From the IMG/VR virus record IMGVR_UViG_3300021959_000361, positions 1 to 25,060 of that record: a DNA stretch of 25,060 nt, one strand, 5' to 3'. The notes under the pieces were generated by a model. That model saw only the letters and a program-made list of their open reading frames with translations. It did no database searches and was not told the DNA's origin. The position numbers were made by a program, and so were the translations under genes. This stretch comes from a virus. Below, piece after piece: positions 8,801 through 17,186 of this stretch. Numbering within the stretch: position 1 is the first letter of the stretch; every line of letters starts with the position of its first letter.

Positions 8801-11800
8801 AAAAAAGAAAAACAACTCCTGTGGAAACTACACCAGAAGGTCAACAAATTGTTAGATTAGACCCTGACTTAAGCACTACTGGTTTACAAGAAATATTTAA
8901 TCCAGAGACTGGAAGAATATTTAAAGAAATGTTAGACGAGGGTAAAAACCTTAGTGATGATGTGTTAAATAAATCTTATGAAAAATTATTAGAAAGAGTT
9001 AAAAAAATAGATGACAAAACTGCTGAATTGTATAGCGGTTTAATGACATCTAAAAAAAATGTTACTAAAGAGTTATTTAAGACAATTAGAAAAGAACATA
9101 AGTTAGCTAGACGAATAGCACAAATGCAAATTAGAAAATTGCAATCTTTACAAAAAGCATCACCTCAAAATGCAATTATGAATATGGTTCATGACTTATA
9201 TGCTGATTTAGCAGTTAGAGCAGGTTGGGCAAAAAATCCAAAATGGCAAGCAACTTATATTGTTAGAAATGACAAAGGTAAATTTGTTACCGCTACTCAA
9301 GCACAAATTAATGCTGGTAAAGCAATAGAAATACCAGCAGTTGTAGAGTTAGTTGGAAAAAATAAATACAAAGTTAATTGGGACATACTTAGATTTCATA
9401 TGAGATATGACTCAGATATTACTGATGTAGGTGAAGCATTACTTAAAGCAGGAAGAATAGGAGTTATAGAAACTAAACCATTAAAAGCTGAAATTGTTGG
9501 TGGAAAATTAAAGTATGGAAAAAGAACTTATCTTGGAGATCAATTTAATGAAATAAAAGAGTTTCAAGACTTTCATAATGTTTTAGATACTGCATCAAGA
9601 ATACTTAAATCACATAATCAAGTTGTTACAGCAGAACTTCCTATCAGTCCTATAGAGTTTGTGTTAGCTAATCAAGCTGCTAACGGTGGTAAAGTATCTC
9701 AATATTTAAGAGTTATAGAAGCTAATAATATATATAGAAAAGCTCAGTGGTTTAATAACTTGTGGGTGTTAGATAAAATTGCAAAACCTTCTACTGCAGT
9801 AGTTTCCAACGCAGATGAACTAATGTTTTTTAATTCATTTGGAAATTGGAAAAATTATTTTAAACAATCATATCAAAGCAAAATAGACAACATAACTTTA
9901 AGAAGATTTAACAAAGTTGTAGAAAATGGAAAATTAGCTAAAGGTAAAGTATCGCCAGAACTAATTAAAAAATATGAAGGTTATGTTCAAAAACAATTAG
10001 ACAATATACAAAAACTTCCTGGACTTCTTCAACAAAGAGGTTTATGGGCAGAATCTAAATTTAATGATTCTTATACAATTTTAACTAATGGTGATAAAGG
10101 TTATTACGATTACATGATTAGTTATGTTAATGGTTTGTTAAACGATTATGGTTTTCAATTATATTCAACTGGAAATAAAAAAGCATTTGCAAATTGGTTT
10201 GCTACTGCTGATGCAAATTATATTAGAGGTAACGCAATTCTTGATACGTTAGGAAATAATCAATTTTATTCATACACCAATATGACTGCTGATAAAGCAT
10301 GGGAAATGTATGACGGTTTAAAACATTTATATACTCTTAATTTAAAAGGTTCTTCTGCTGATGAAGTTTGGGACGCATTAAAAACTGCAGCTTCAACTAG
10401 AGGTTCTGGTGGAAATCCTAACGCTTTACCAAAAGTATCTACTATGACAAAATTACAAGTTCCTGGAATTAAAGGGAGAAGCGGTAGTGCTGTGGGTAAA
10501 AAGTTATTTGGTAAAGATCAACCAATGTTAGAAAGTTTATTTGCTGACCCTGCAAGATTTAGAACAGGATTAATTTCTAGTTCAGCACAACAAAAGAAAG
10601 AAGCACAGCTTATAAGTTTATTTGAAAGTCAAGGTAAAAAAATTATTAACAGAGCTGAGTTAGACAAAGTAAAATCACAAGCATCTGCAATAGACCCTAT
10701 TTATCAAACTGATATGTATGGTGCATCTTATTTTGATTATGATTTATTTAGACAAGGATACGTTACTGAAGATTACATAAAAGCTATAGCTAATAGAGCA
10801 GGCATAAAAGATGTAGATAATTATATGCTTAACTATCATTTAACAAGTCCATTAGGTAGAACAGCTAGACAAGTATTTCCATTTGGTAAACCTTGGTTAG
10901 ATTTCACTAAACGATATATAACTGATTTAGCAAAAAGAGCTCAAATAAGAGGATTGTATGTATCTGAAGAAAGTAATGTATTTACTCGTGGTTTATATAA
11001 CATGGCAAGTTTGTCTCCTAACTTAAGAAGGGGTGCATATATTTCTCGTGTTGCTAATGCAGATTTAAGTACTAGTGAAGTAGATTTTGAACCATTTGTT
11101 TTCTTACCTAATGGTGATAACTTTTTCTGGGTTTCTGTACCAGGATTTGGACTTATACCAGCATTAGCGTTAGGTGCAATTATGGAAACAACTGATAATG
11201 AAAATTATAAAAAAATAATAGACACTGTTTTTCCTTATACTGTGTTTGCACCAACTGATTATGATTGGAAGAAAAATCCAATAAATACATTAACTCAATT
11301 TGGAGTTGGTGGTGGAATGTTAAATTATATAGGAAAAAATGTAAGAATTGGTTCTGGTCTAACCTATAACAATTATTCAGGAAATGAAAGCAGACCATTT
11401 AGTGACTCAATAGGATTGTCTGCAATACAAAAAGACCAAAGATCAACTTTTTATCAAAACTTAGATTTAGTGTTAGCTCAAATTGGAAACGTTGATACTA
11501 GTGCAGATGCTTTAGATATGATTATTAGCTACGCTGCAAATGCTGAAATTGAGTCATTACTTAAAGAGTTTAGTGAAAGTGCTGTGCGTTATGTCATACC
11601 TGCTCGTGTAAACATTGGTGCTAATTATTTAGACACTGCTGATGACTGGATAGATTATTTTAAAGGTGCAGGTTTATTAGAAGACATACTTGACCCAGAT
11701 GTGTATGAAGCACTAGAGAAAAACCCTAATGCTGATGAACCTAAAGAACAAGCAATACAAGAATTACGAAATTATTGGTATACAAAATCTAGTGACGCTG

Positions 11801-13389
11801 AAAAAATATTATTAGGATTACAAGACCCTAGAGTATATATTTTGACACAAGCTGGTTATGAAGTAACTAGAGAAGGTGTGCAAGAATTATCTAAAGCTGA
11901 AGGTGGTAAATACACTGTAGGTCAAGTATTCAGACCATACTTAGCTAGTGACCCAGATACATTAGAACGCTACGAAGAATATGTTAGAAAAGGTTGGATT
12001 GCACCTAGAAGTGGTGAAGACATCTTAGGATATACTTTATACAAATCTTTTGATGTACGATTGCAAGCAGTTAAATTAATTAAAGAAGAAGCTGCTAATT
12101 TACTTAACGAAGGTAGATTATCACAGATACCTGGTGCTCTTGATGTCTTTGGACCATTTCAAGAACAATACACTGAAGATTACACTGAGTATTGGTCATC
12201 AAGTGCTAAACAAGGTTTTGCTTTAGTAAGCACTGATTTAACAGTTACTTCTGATACTTCAGATGAGTTTTTAAAATCTTATTACTTATTAGCAGATTTT
12301 TCTGAACCAACTCAAGAAATTATAAAATTATTAGGATTAGATACATTGTTTAAAAATGGACAAGTACAAGGAAACGCATTAAACAATGCTTTAATTCAAG
12401 AAAAACTAAATATTGTAAATAACAAATCTTATATTTTTACTGCACCTTATCAAGAAACTTATACCAACAATCCAAACATAAGTTTCACAATATGGAGACA
12501 AAATCAAAATGCCTGGATTAATGGTGGCGGTATGGACGATTATGATATGGTTGATAAATCAAGATATCAATCAATTTTAGATCAATTAGATATTTTATAT
12601 TCTATGTCTAATGATGAAGACTTTGGAGTGCAACACCCTAAATTCTTAGAATTAAGAGAAGATACTGCAAGAGCATTTATGGACTTTGCTTTTGAGTGGG
12701 GTAGCTACTATAACCCAAACGACACAAACTTACAGTCCTGGAATAATCAATGGAAAGATAACATTGAATCTTGGGCAGGACCATTAGAGTGGAGAGCACC
12801 ATTACCTCCAACTGCTAAAGATTTTGATGAACCAGATATATTTTCTTTTGATGTTAAAGGTCCAGACGGAAATATGATTGACTTTCAATTTAACGTGTTA
12901 AGTGCTGATTTACCTAGAAATGCTAGAACAATGAACGTATCACCACTAGACGTTGTTGACGGTGACACTATCACTATTGACAAATTTAAACCTGTACCTT
13001 TGAGATTAAGAGTTATTGGAATTATGGCTAATGAGTTGAATCACCCTAACGAAGATATTGCATCAGAAGCATTGAGACAACAAATATTTTTAGAAGAACT
13101 TGTAGATATTTCAAGCGATAGACTTTACTATGTTCCAGATGTTAGATTTGGAAATGATGCAGGTAAAGATAGTTATGGTAGAGAGTTAGGCTGGTTATTT
13201 GTGGAAGGTGGAATAGACGGCAATATGCCAGCAGGTACAGGACAATATATTTATTTTGAAGAACACTTTCAACCTACAGATAGATATTATCGTAGAGGTG
13301 ATGAGCTAGGACCTTTTAGTGATATAATAGTCCCAGATTACAATGAATGGGACTCAAAAACTGAAAGATATATTTTAAACGAGGATTAA
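5836..13389 (+). CDS. Giant putative DNA-ejection (internal virion) protein with C-terminal SNase-like domain
   Basis: At 2517 residues this gene takes up almost a third of the window. It starts with GTG at 5836, supported by AGGAG at 5823-5827. Regions seen: Gly/Ala-rich weakly hydrophobic stretches near residues 270-310, 415-445 and 1760-1785 that might touch membranes; a Lys/Glu-rich coiled coil at about 750-1000; a RQVFPFGKPWLDF segment near 1680, a motif style recurrent in very large phage virion proteins; and a C-terminal staphylococcal-nuclease-like domain at about 2370-2465. That domain keeps VVDGDTI (D2375, D2377), R2392, E2400 and SYGRELGW (R2449), matching SNase D19, D21, R35, E43 and R87. 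The SNase D40 position is Met (M2397). Together with the wall-cutting protein next door, this suggests a T7 gp16- or N4-type protein released into the host with the DNA. Virion location and nuclease activity are inferred. Confidence 0.75.
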   Translation: MSKSNNEENKIPKEEIEQGIYIPSAYYPEQEKEHKYSPESQIYDMKMLGVLDKAKDLPNYYPPQENNFDLSLSGYYKSVEQALTSDLDQANFTWTMGLNKQQLDEWANLDSNFKQQVIDFAHSRKATIEFENTQKDAAKRTIQGDIAKLIFETSVTGFGYVPPEEVTQENKDRLAYLQNEDNFRKEVEILTQKNIENYNLENYNLFSQSTENLNVTKLAEYKEQELGYAKHILPIAAEVGDVILSAIGPNKKFGDVKDTIKNLPNKYGYAENTAQAITNGIGAAGLTAVYTGFGVVSRTLTAAVNAISPGTIAGWVHNLEEKEVRDYKQAAGDPTSEAYARLSLYSWEEVKQNAPELAQTYLEFADGDEFRAASMYMAAHMNAEPQQASFVNSYINTLNQERLDNIQRILDSKDTLGELLVSGFGAYSKYAVGTLTTGATLLAFDEDAKELALNGDWSGLKQEIKKADYRPSYVLGLENTLAGNAMDLTLSILGDPLTWLLTPAVTSSTSKVLGQFATKGRVNAFVNQTWLGKQITKEMFEVGIKFEKGEIGIRQYNALFNGFDIETQFKFRNIIKESVKNGDKTPPQMFKAVLNEAMLSGQEPLKAYNTLGSLLMGRTFRNVTTSLFGKSMGLPKKLDKFKQFNTAYSNLKQLSTTSPSFLQDASDLVARIIGATVDDFDEQLKLYDNWFQATYDDFSNVSTKGTAANLDEINKVQKQIAVTSDYIAYLEGLSGYKVRNVVRGNNVTATKTSINRVEALDEAQKITSQQKTYQSVIKTLDNKIDETNKSIKRAKEVQKELKSRGDKLSKSEQRTLDAQADIIAKQSEKLGKLNKQKAAQQTKIDDLSKEIPAGAEIVEQEAVLFEGVFNSKSLSNKLKALNEQIKTVKASAAKTKKRLGGDVASAEKYLAKLRNELSEIELKFNAQKKVGNVNKELKNALEMKTKQVDAAAKKVDEARDIARSNSEAVETERLLIKYQDEIDRIKAIQKRKTTPVETTPEGQQIVRLDPDLSTTGLQEIFNPETGRIFKEMLDEGKNLSDDVLNKSYEKLLERVKKIDDKTAELYSGLMTSKKNVTKELFKTIRKEHKLARRIAQMQIRKLQSLQKASPQNAIMNMVHDLYADLAVRAGWAKNPKWQATYIVRNDKGKFVTATQAQINAGKAIEIPAVVELVGKNKYKVNWDILRFHMRYDSDITDVGEALLKAGRIGVIETKPLKAEIVGGKLKYGKRTYLGDQFNEIKEFQDFHNVLDTASRILKSHNQVVTAELPISPIEFVLANQAANGGKVSQYLRVIEANNIYRKAQWFNNLWVLDKIAKPSTAVVSNADELMFFNSFGNWKNYFKQSYQSKIDNITLRRFNKVVENGKLAKGKVSPELIKKYEGYVQKQLDNIQKLPGLLQQRGLWAESKFNDSYTILTNGDKGYYDYMISYVNGLLNDYGFQLYSTGNKKAFANWFATADANYIRGNAILDTLGNNQFYSYTNMTADKAWEMYDGLKHLYTLNLKGSSADEVWDALKTAASTRGSGGNPNALPKVSTMTKLQVPGIKGRSGSAVGKKLFGKDQPMLESLFADPARFRTGLISSSAQQKKEAQLISLFESQGKKIINRAELDKVKSQASAIDPIYQTDMYGASYFDYDLFRQGYVTEDYIKAIANRAGIKDVDNYMLNYHLTSPLGRTARQVFPFGKPWLDFTKRYITDLAKRAQIRGLYVSEESNVFTRGLYNMASLSPNLRRGAYISRVANADLSTSEVDFEPFVFLPNGDNFFWVSVPGFGLIPALALGAIMETTDNENYKKIIDTVFPYTVFAPTDYDWKKNPINTLTQFGVGGGMLNYIGKNVRIGSGLTYNNYSGNESRPFSDSIGLSAIQKDQRSTFYQNLDLVLAQIGNVDTSADALDMIISYAANAEIESLLKEFSESAVRYVIPARVNIGANYLDTADDWIDYFKGAGLLEDILDPDVYEALEKNPNADEPKEQAIQELRNYWYTKSSDAEKILLGLQDPRVYILTQAGYEVTREGVQELSKAEGGKYTVGQVFRPYLASDPDTLERYEEYVRKGWIAPRSGEDILGYTLYKSFDVRLQAVKLIKEEAANLLNEGRLSQIPGALDVFGPFQEQYTEDYTEYWSSSAKQGFALVSTDLTVTSDTSDEFLKSYYLLADFSEPTQEIIKLLGLDTLFKNGQVQGNALNNALIQEKLNIVNNKSYIFTAPYQETYTNNPNISFTIWRQNQNAWINGGGMDDYDMVDKSRYQSILDQLDILYSMSNDEDFGVQHPKFLELREDTARAFMDFAFEWGSYYNPNDTNLQSWNNQWKDNIESWAGPLEWRAPLPPTAKDFDEPDIFSFDVKGPDGNMIDFQFNVLSADLPRNARTMNVSPLDVVDGDTITIDKFKPVPLRLRVIGIMANELNHPNEDIASEALRQQIFLEELVDISSDRLYYVPDVRFGNDAGKDSYGRELGWLFVEGGIDGNMPAGTGQYIYFEEHFQPTDRYYRRGDELGPFSDIIVPDYNEWDSKTERYILNED

Positions 13390-15081
13390 ATGGTAGATTT
13401 AAATTACGACGTTTACGACGGACAGAGTCAAGTAGTTCCAGATGACGTACTTGTTGCGTATGCTGAACAATATTTTGCTGATTATATTGGAACTAAAGTT
13501 AACGTTGAAGGACAAGAGTATGACTTTTTGCCATATTTGTTGTCAATATTAGATACAGAATCAAATAAAAATTTATATGTTGCTTCTAATGTAGATAGCA
13601 ATAATGACGGAATATTTGAAGCATCTTTTGGTTTGTTTCAAATTAATTGGGAAAATGAAAGCGGAACCTTAGCACACGCTAACACAATCATTGACAAAAT
13701 GATTAGAGACGGTGTCATTAGTCAAGGTGAAAAAGGAAGTTATTTAAATAACATATCTCAACTTTCATCTGAACAAGTAAACACAGTAGTTCAATATATG
13801 TCAAATATTGAAGTACAGTTTGAAATTGCTTCTCAAATTTATAAAAATAGAAAAAGTAGAACAACAAATAATGGTGACTTTGAAGATTGGGGTGCAAGAT
13901 TATCTTCTAATACTGCTGCACAATACGATAAAAATTTAAATTCAGTTACAACAATTTTGTCTCAATCACCTGCAGACCGACAACAATCTCGTGCTAACTT
14001 TACAGCAAAACCTTTAACATTTAAAGAATCTTTAGCAACTAGCACATTTGATGATCCAAATGCAGTTCAAGCACCTACAGCTGGAACAGACGGCGGTGCA
14101 CTTCCTATTGATGAACAAATACAATGGATATATAATAATACTGTTGCACCGTTATTTAATCCTGCTAATGGTGTTGATGATTTCCAATTACAACAATTTA
14201 ATGACACTTATTATCAAGGTTCACTAGGTGATAAAGAATTAACTGATTTAATTAACACTGGTATTCCACCAGCTACAGGCTTAAACACTAACGCTGTGTT
14301 AGGGCAGTATGGTAGATTAGCTGGTAATTCTTCATATAGAAATCCATTTTTATTAAGTAGTCAATTAAGTGCACCTACAATAGCAAATGCAATACTTGGT
14401 GAAATATATTCTTTGTATAAAAAATCTGCAAATGCAAATGGTATTTTAGATGCAGATTATTTAGCTACAGCATTTTTAACTCCATTAATACCAAATATGT
14501 TGAGAGGTATTCAAAGTTATCTAGACCCTAATGGAAACATACAACCTGGATACACTGTTAGAGATATTGTTTTAGATGTTTCTAACTTAGCAGCAAGAGA
14601 TTGGCAGTTCGGTGTTTTACCAGATTATGCTAATCCAGACCAACAATACGATAGAAATCAACTTAAAAATACTGCAACAGGTATGGTTACACAACTATTG
14701 ATAGATGATAATCCACAGTTTGTGAATAAAGTAACAGCAGATTATGTTGATTATATGATTGCTAATCCTGGTTCAAAAACAGATTTTAATTCTTATGTAT
14801 ATAATTCAATTAAGAATACTGCAAGATATAAAATGCTTTATAAAAATAAACCTTTAGCTATGACTGAACAACAATACCTTGGTGTTTATACTAATGCTAC
14901 ACAAATGGCAAGTCCTGCTGAACAAGGAAAACTCATTACCGCACAAGCAGCAGCAGGTGGTACAGCAGAAACAGCAGGTATTGCAGCACAGTTTAGTGAA
15001 AGTGGAAGCAGAACTAATAAATTTATAAACTCAATAGAGCAATCAGCAGAAGCATTGAATAAACTGTTTAGGAAAGGTTAG
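13390..15081 (+). CDS. Putative virion-associated lysozyme / lytic transglycosylase
   Basis: The N-terminal 185 residues look like a lysozyme-fold domain that cuts peptidoglycan. Visible signs are a catalytic-type Glu in DTES (E57), an Asp/Asn-rich segment VDSNNDG (about 68-74) and SFGLFQIN (79-86), the Ser-x-Gly-x-x-Gln pattern of transglycosylases and C-type lysozymes, then FEDWGARLS (about 164-172). The remaining 380 residues have no recognised domain and end in an Ala/Gly-rich stretch. There is no signal peptide or holin nearby, and the gene abuts the giant gene (stop and ATG adjacent). A particle-borne enzyme that opens the cell wall during entry is therefore more likely than a lysis endolysin. 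Catalytic activity is predicted only from the motifs. Confidence 0.75.
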   Translation: MVDLNYDVYDGQSQVVPDDVLVAYAEQYFADYIGTKVNVEGQEYDFLPYLLSILDTESNKNLYVASNVDSNNDGIFEASFGLFQINWENESGTLAHANTIIDKMIRDGVISQGEKGSYLNNISQLSSEQVNTVVQYMSNIEVQFEIASQIYKNRKSRTTNNGDFEDWGARLSSNTAAQYDKNLNSVTTILSQSPADRQQSRANFTAKPLTFKESLATSTFDDPNAVQAPTAGTDGGALPIDEQIQWIYNNTVAPLFNPANGVDDFQLQQFNDTYYQGSLGDKELTDLINTGIPPATGLNTNAVLGQYGRLAGNSSYRNPFLLSSQLSAPTIANAILGEIYSLYKKSANANGILDADYLATAFLTPLIPNMLRGIQSYLDPNGNIQPGYTVRDIVLDVSNLAARDWQFGVLPDYANPDQQYDRNQLKNTATGMVTQLLIDDNPQFVNKVTADYVDYMIANPGSKTDFNSYVYNSIKNTARYKMLYKNKPLAMTEQQYLGVYTNATQMASPAEQGKLITAQAAAGGTAETAGIAAQFSESGSRTNKFINSIEQSAEALNKLFRKG

Positions 15082-15083
15082 TA

Positions 15084-16997
15084 ATGGTATTTAAACCTCG
15101 GTTTGATGATATAGGTTTTGGTGAAGACCCTGAAGTAGAAAAACAAATACAAGAGCAAGTTGCTAGAAAACGAGCACAAGCTGCTGGTGTAGATGATAGA
15201 CCAGCACCTGATGCTGAAGAACAAGAATATTTAGATGCTCAAGAAAAAGCTAAAAAAGAGGCTGAAGCAGCTGCTAAAAAAGCTGCTGAAGATGAAAAAA
15301 TTAGAAAAGCGTATGAAGCTAGGATAGCTGCTGAAGAAAAAGCTAGAAAAGAAGCTGAACAATATCCTAAAACTTTATATAACGATAGAGGTGAAGATGT
15401 AATTGTTAATAATAAAGACGAAGAAAGTTCTGCTAGACGTAGAGGTTTTAATTTAGATTCTAAACCTGATGCTCCACCAGCAGGTGGTGCTGGAGGAGCT
15501 GAACAACCACCTGGTGGTCCTACTTCTCAACCTAATATACCTCCACCAACATATCCTGGTTATCCAAAAGTTAAATACGATAAAGACGGACGTACCGTTA
15601 TTGTTAACAATCCTAACGAGGAAGCACAAGCTGTAGCAAAAGGTTACACTTATGATCAAGTTCCTGCACCTGCTCCTCCTACTCCTACTCCTGTAACATT
15701 AACTAAAACATTATTTAAAAGAGACCCAGACGGAACTTTACAATTTTTTGATGTAACTTATTTACAAGGTCAAGATGACACTTGGAAAGCATACTTAAAT
15801 CAGGGTTGGTTTGAACAAGACCCTGGTGTAGCAGAAGCACCATTTGAACCTGTTGAATATAATCAAGGTGGAACTTGGTATAAGATATCTGGATATCCTG
15901 GTGTCACTGGTGACACTTATGCAATAGAATATGAATTAGCTTCTGGTAGAAAGATATATTATTTAGCATCTAAATCAGAGTTAGATTCTATATTTGGTGA
16001 CGGTGCTAAACCTTCTCAAGTTACAAATGTTAACTGGGCTGATTTTAAATCTAATAATGAAAGATTTTTTGGTGGTGCAGCTGCTGAAATTATTGGAACT
16101 AATGATAACTTTGCAACAAGAGTAACTAGAGTTATTGAATCTGGTGGAACCAATGAACTACCTTTACCTGACTTTGTGAAAAATAATCAAGATTTATTAG
16201 ATATATTCTTTTTAGCTGTAGCTGAAGGTAAGTCTCAAACTTGGCTACTCAAAGAAATGAGTAAAGTACAAGCATTTAAAGATGAGTTTCCTGGCATAGA
16301 TACCATATATGCACAAACTCAAAACTGGGAAGAAGCTGTTAATACTTGGAATCAATTTAGTTCAGAAGTAGTTAAATTAAATACTAGATATGGAGAAACT
16401 GTAGATGTATCTGACTTAGTTTCAGCAGCAGTTACAAAAGGTTACACCATACAAGATATACAAAAGACTTATGAAATATTCGAGAATGCAGAAAGAAACT
16501 CTGATTTCTTAACTGCGTTTCAAGAAATTATAAATGCAGATAGTGATGTTCAGTTTGATGTAACTACACCACAAGGTATTGTTGATTTCTTTGAAGGTAA
16601 AGCACCTACAGAAATTTATGATCTCTATGAAGCAAGTTCAATACAACAACAAGCAACACGATTTGATTTAGGTGTTGATGCTGAAGGTGCAATTCAATTA
16701 GCATTGCAAACTCCTGGACAAATTACAACACAAAATATTGCACAAAGTTTACAACAAGCAGCAATTCAAATTGCAAGATTTAGAGAAGATATAGATATGG
16801 GAAGATATGGTTTAAGTGAACAAGTATTGATTAATTCAGCACTAGGAGTCAAAACACCAGGAGTTTCTGAAATACAAATACAAGATATTTTTTCAAGGAT
16901 ATATCAAGAGAACCAAGCACTACAAAATAAACAAGAACTGATATTGAATGAACAAGCATCACCATTTAGAGGAAGACGAGACATTAGGTCCGTATAA
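15084..16997 (+). CDS. Probable internal virion protein with coiled coil and three repeated small domains
   Basis: This 637-residue protein starts 2 bases after the previous stop. Residues about 40-92 are a Lys/Glu/Ala-rich coiled coil. Two related segments of about 30 residues follow at 94-123 and 160-189. Both run Y-P-K, then a D-x-G turn, then V-I-V-N-N, an acidic helix start and a final aromatic (for example YDKDGRTVIVNNPNEE). A third, more diverged copy spans about 206-243 and ends in NQGWFEQDP. Proline-rich linkers separate them. The same type of YPK...VxN...G-W module recurs in other phage structural proteins, as far as I recall. The C-terminal half is mixed alpha/beta without a known motif. 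Position as third gene of the putative ejection block suggests an internal or tail-proximal virion role. Confidence 0.65.
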   Translation: MVFKPRFDDIGFGEDPEVEKQIQEQVARKRAQAAGVDDRPAPDAEEQEYLDAQEKAKKEAEAAAKKAAEDEKIRKAYEARIAAEEKARKEAEQYPKTLYNDRGEDVIVNNKDEESSARRRGFNLDSKPDAPPAGGAGGAEQPPGGPTSQPNIPPPTYPGYPKVKYDKDGRTVIVNNPNEEAQAVAKGYTYDQVPAPAPPTPTPVTLTKTLFKRDPDGTLQFFDVTYLQGQDDTWKAYLNQGWFEQDPGVAEAPFEPVEYNQGGTWYKISGYPGVTGDTYAIEYELASGRKIYYLASKSELDSIFGDGAKPSQVTNVNWADFKSNNERFFGGAAAEIIGTNDNFATRVTRVIESGGTNELPLPDFVKNNQDLLDIFFLAVAEGKSQTWLLKEMSKVQAFKDEFPGIDTIYAQTQNWEEAVNTWNQFSSEVVKLNTRYGETVDVSDLVSAAVTKGYTIQDIQKTYEIFENAERNSDFLTAFQEIINADSDVQFDVTTPQGIVDFFEGKAPTEIYDLYEASSIQQQATRFDLGVDAEGAIQLALQTPGQITTQNIAQSLQQAAIQIARFREDIDMGRYGLSEQVLINSALGVKTPGVSEIQIQDIFSRIYQENQALQNKQELILNEQASPFRGRRDIRSV

Positions 16998-17058
16998 GAT
17001 AACTTTATATTTCTTGAAATTAATTCTTGAATACCTACATCTTTTGATATTTCCTGTA

Positions 17059-17064
17059 TATAAT
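17059..17064 (+). promoter_or_regulatory. Possible -10 box for the capsid operon
   Basis: This is a perfect TATAAT with TG at 17055-17056, near but not exactly at the extended -10 position. TTGATA at 17044-17049 is too close (9 bases) to be a -35 element. Transcription would start at about 17071, the first base of the adjacent inverted repeat. Confidence 0.35.
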
Positions 17065-17070
17065 AGGATT

Positions 17071-17097
17071 GTTAAGTTAGTACTCGAACAACTTAAC
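17071..17097 (+). repeat. Perfect 8-base inverted repeat in the capsid leader
   Basis: GTTAAGTT (17071-17078) and AACTTAAC (17090-17097) flank an 11-base loop that contains ACTCGAA. In RNA this would be a hairpin at or near the 5' end of the predicted transcript. In DNA it could be an operator. Confidence 0.65.
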
Positions 17098-17186
17098 CTT
17101 AGAAATCAGCTTCGAGTTATTAGAAAAAACAAGTAAATAAACCACTCGAACCCTCTAAGAGTGCGTAGGTCATAAGAGGAGTATTA

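Larger units (their letters stand above)
16998..17186 (+). promoter_or_regulatory. Leader region before scaffold and capsid genes
   Basis: This is the longest gap between genes after the repeat region at the left end. It contains TATAAT at 17059-17064, an 8-base inverted repeat at 17071-17097, and three copies of the 7-base word ACTCGAA or its complement (17082-17088, 17111-17117 inverted, 17144-17150). CCTCT at 17152-17156 can pair with AGAGG at 17175-17179, part of the scaffold ribosome binding site. The middle ACTCGAA copy can pair with either outer copy but not both at once. It probably drives or adjusts expression of the capsid genes, though this is inference. Confidence 0.45.

Noticed and set aside
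13390-15081. Lysozyme-like protein as the lysis endolysin
   Set aside because: It has a long extra C-terminal region, sits inside the structural block next to the giant protein, and no holin or spanin is nearby. A virion entry enzyme fits better.
16948-17136. 62-codon + strand frame across the end of the 637 aa gene and the capsid leader
   Set aside because: There is no ribosome binding site. It overlaps the upstream gene by 50 bases in another frame, and its second half lies over the -10 box and inverted repeat. The Leu/Ile-rich product looks like AT-rich chance coding.
17082-17151. tRNA T-loop-like words (TTCGAGT and complement) suggesting a tRNA gene or attachment site
   Set aside because: On neither strand could I form the acceptor, anticodon or T-arm stems around them, and no integrase gene is visible.
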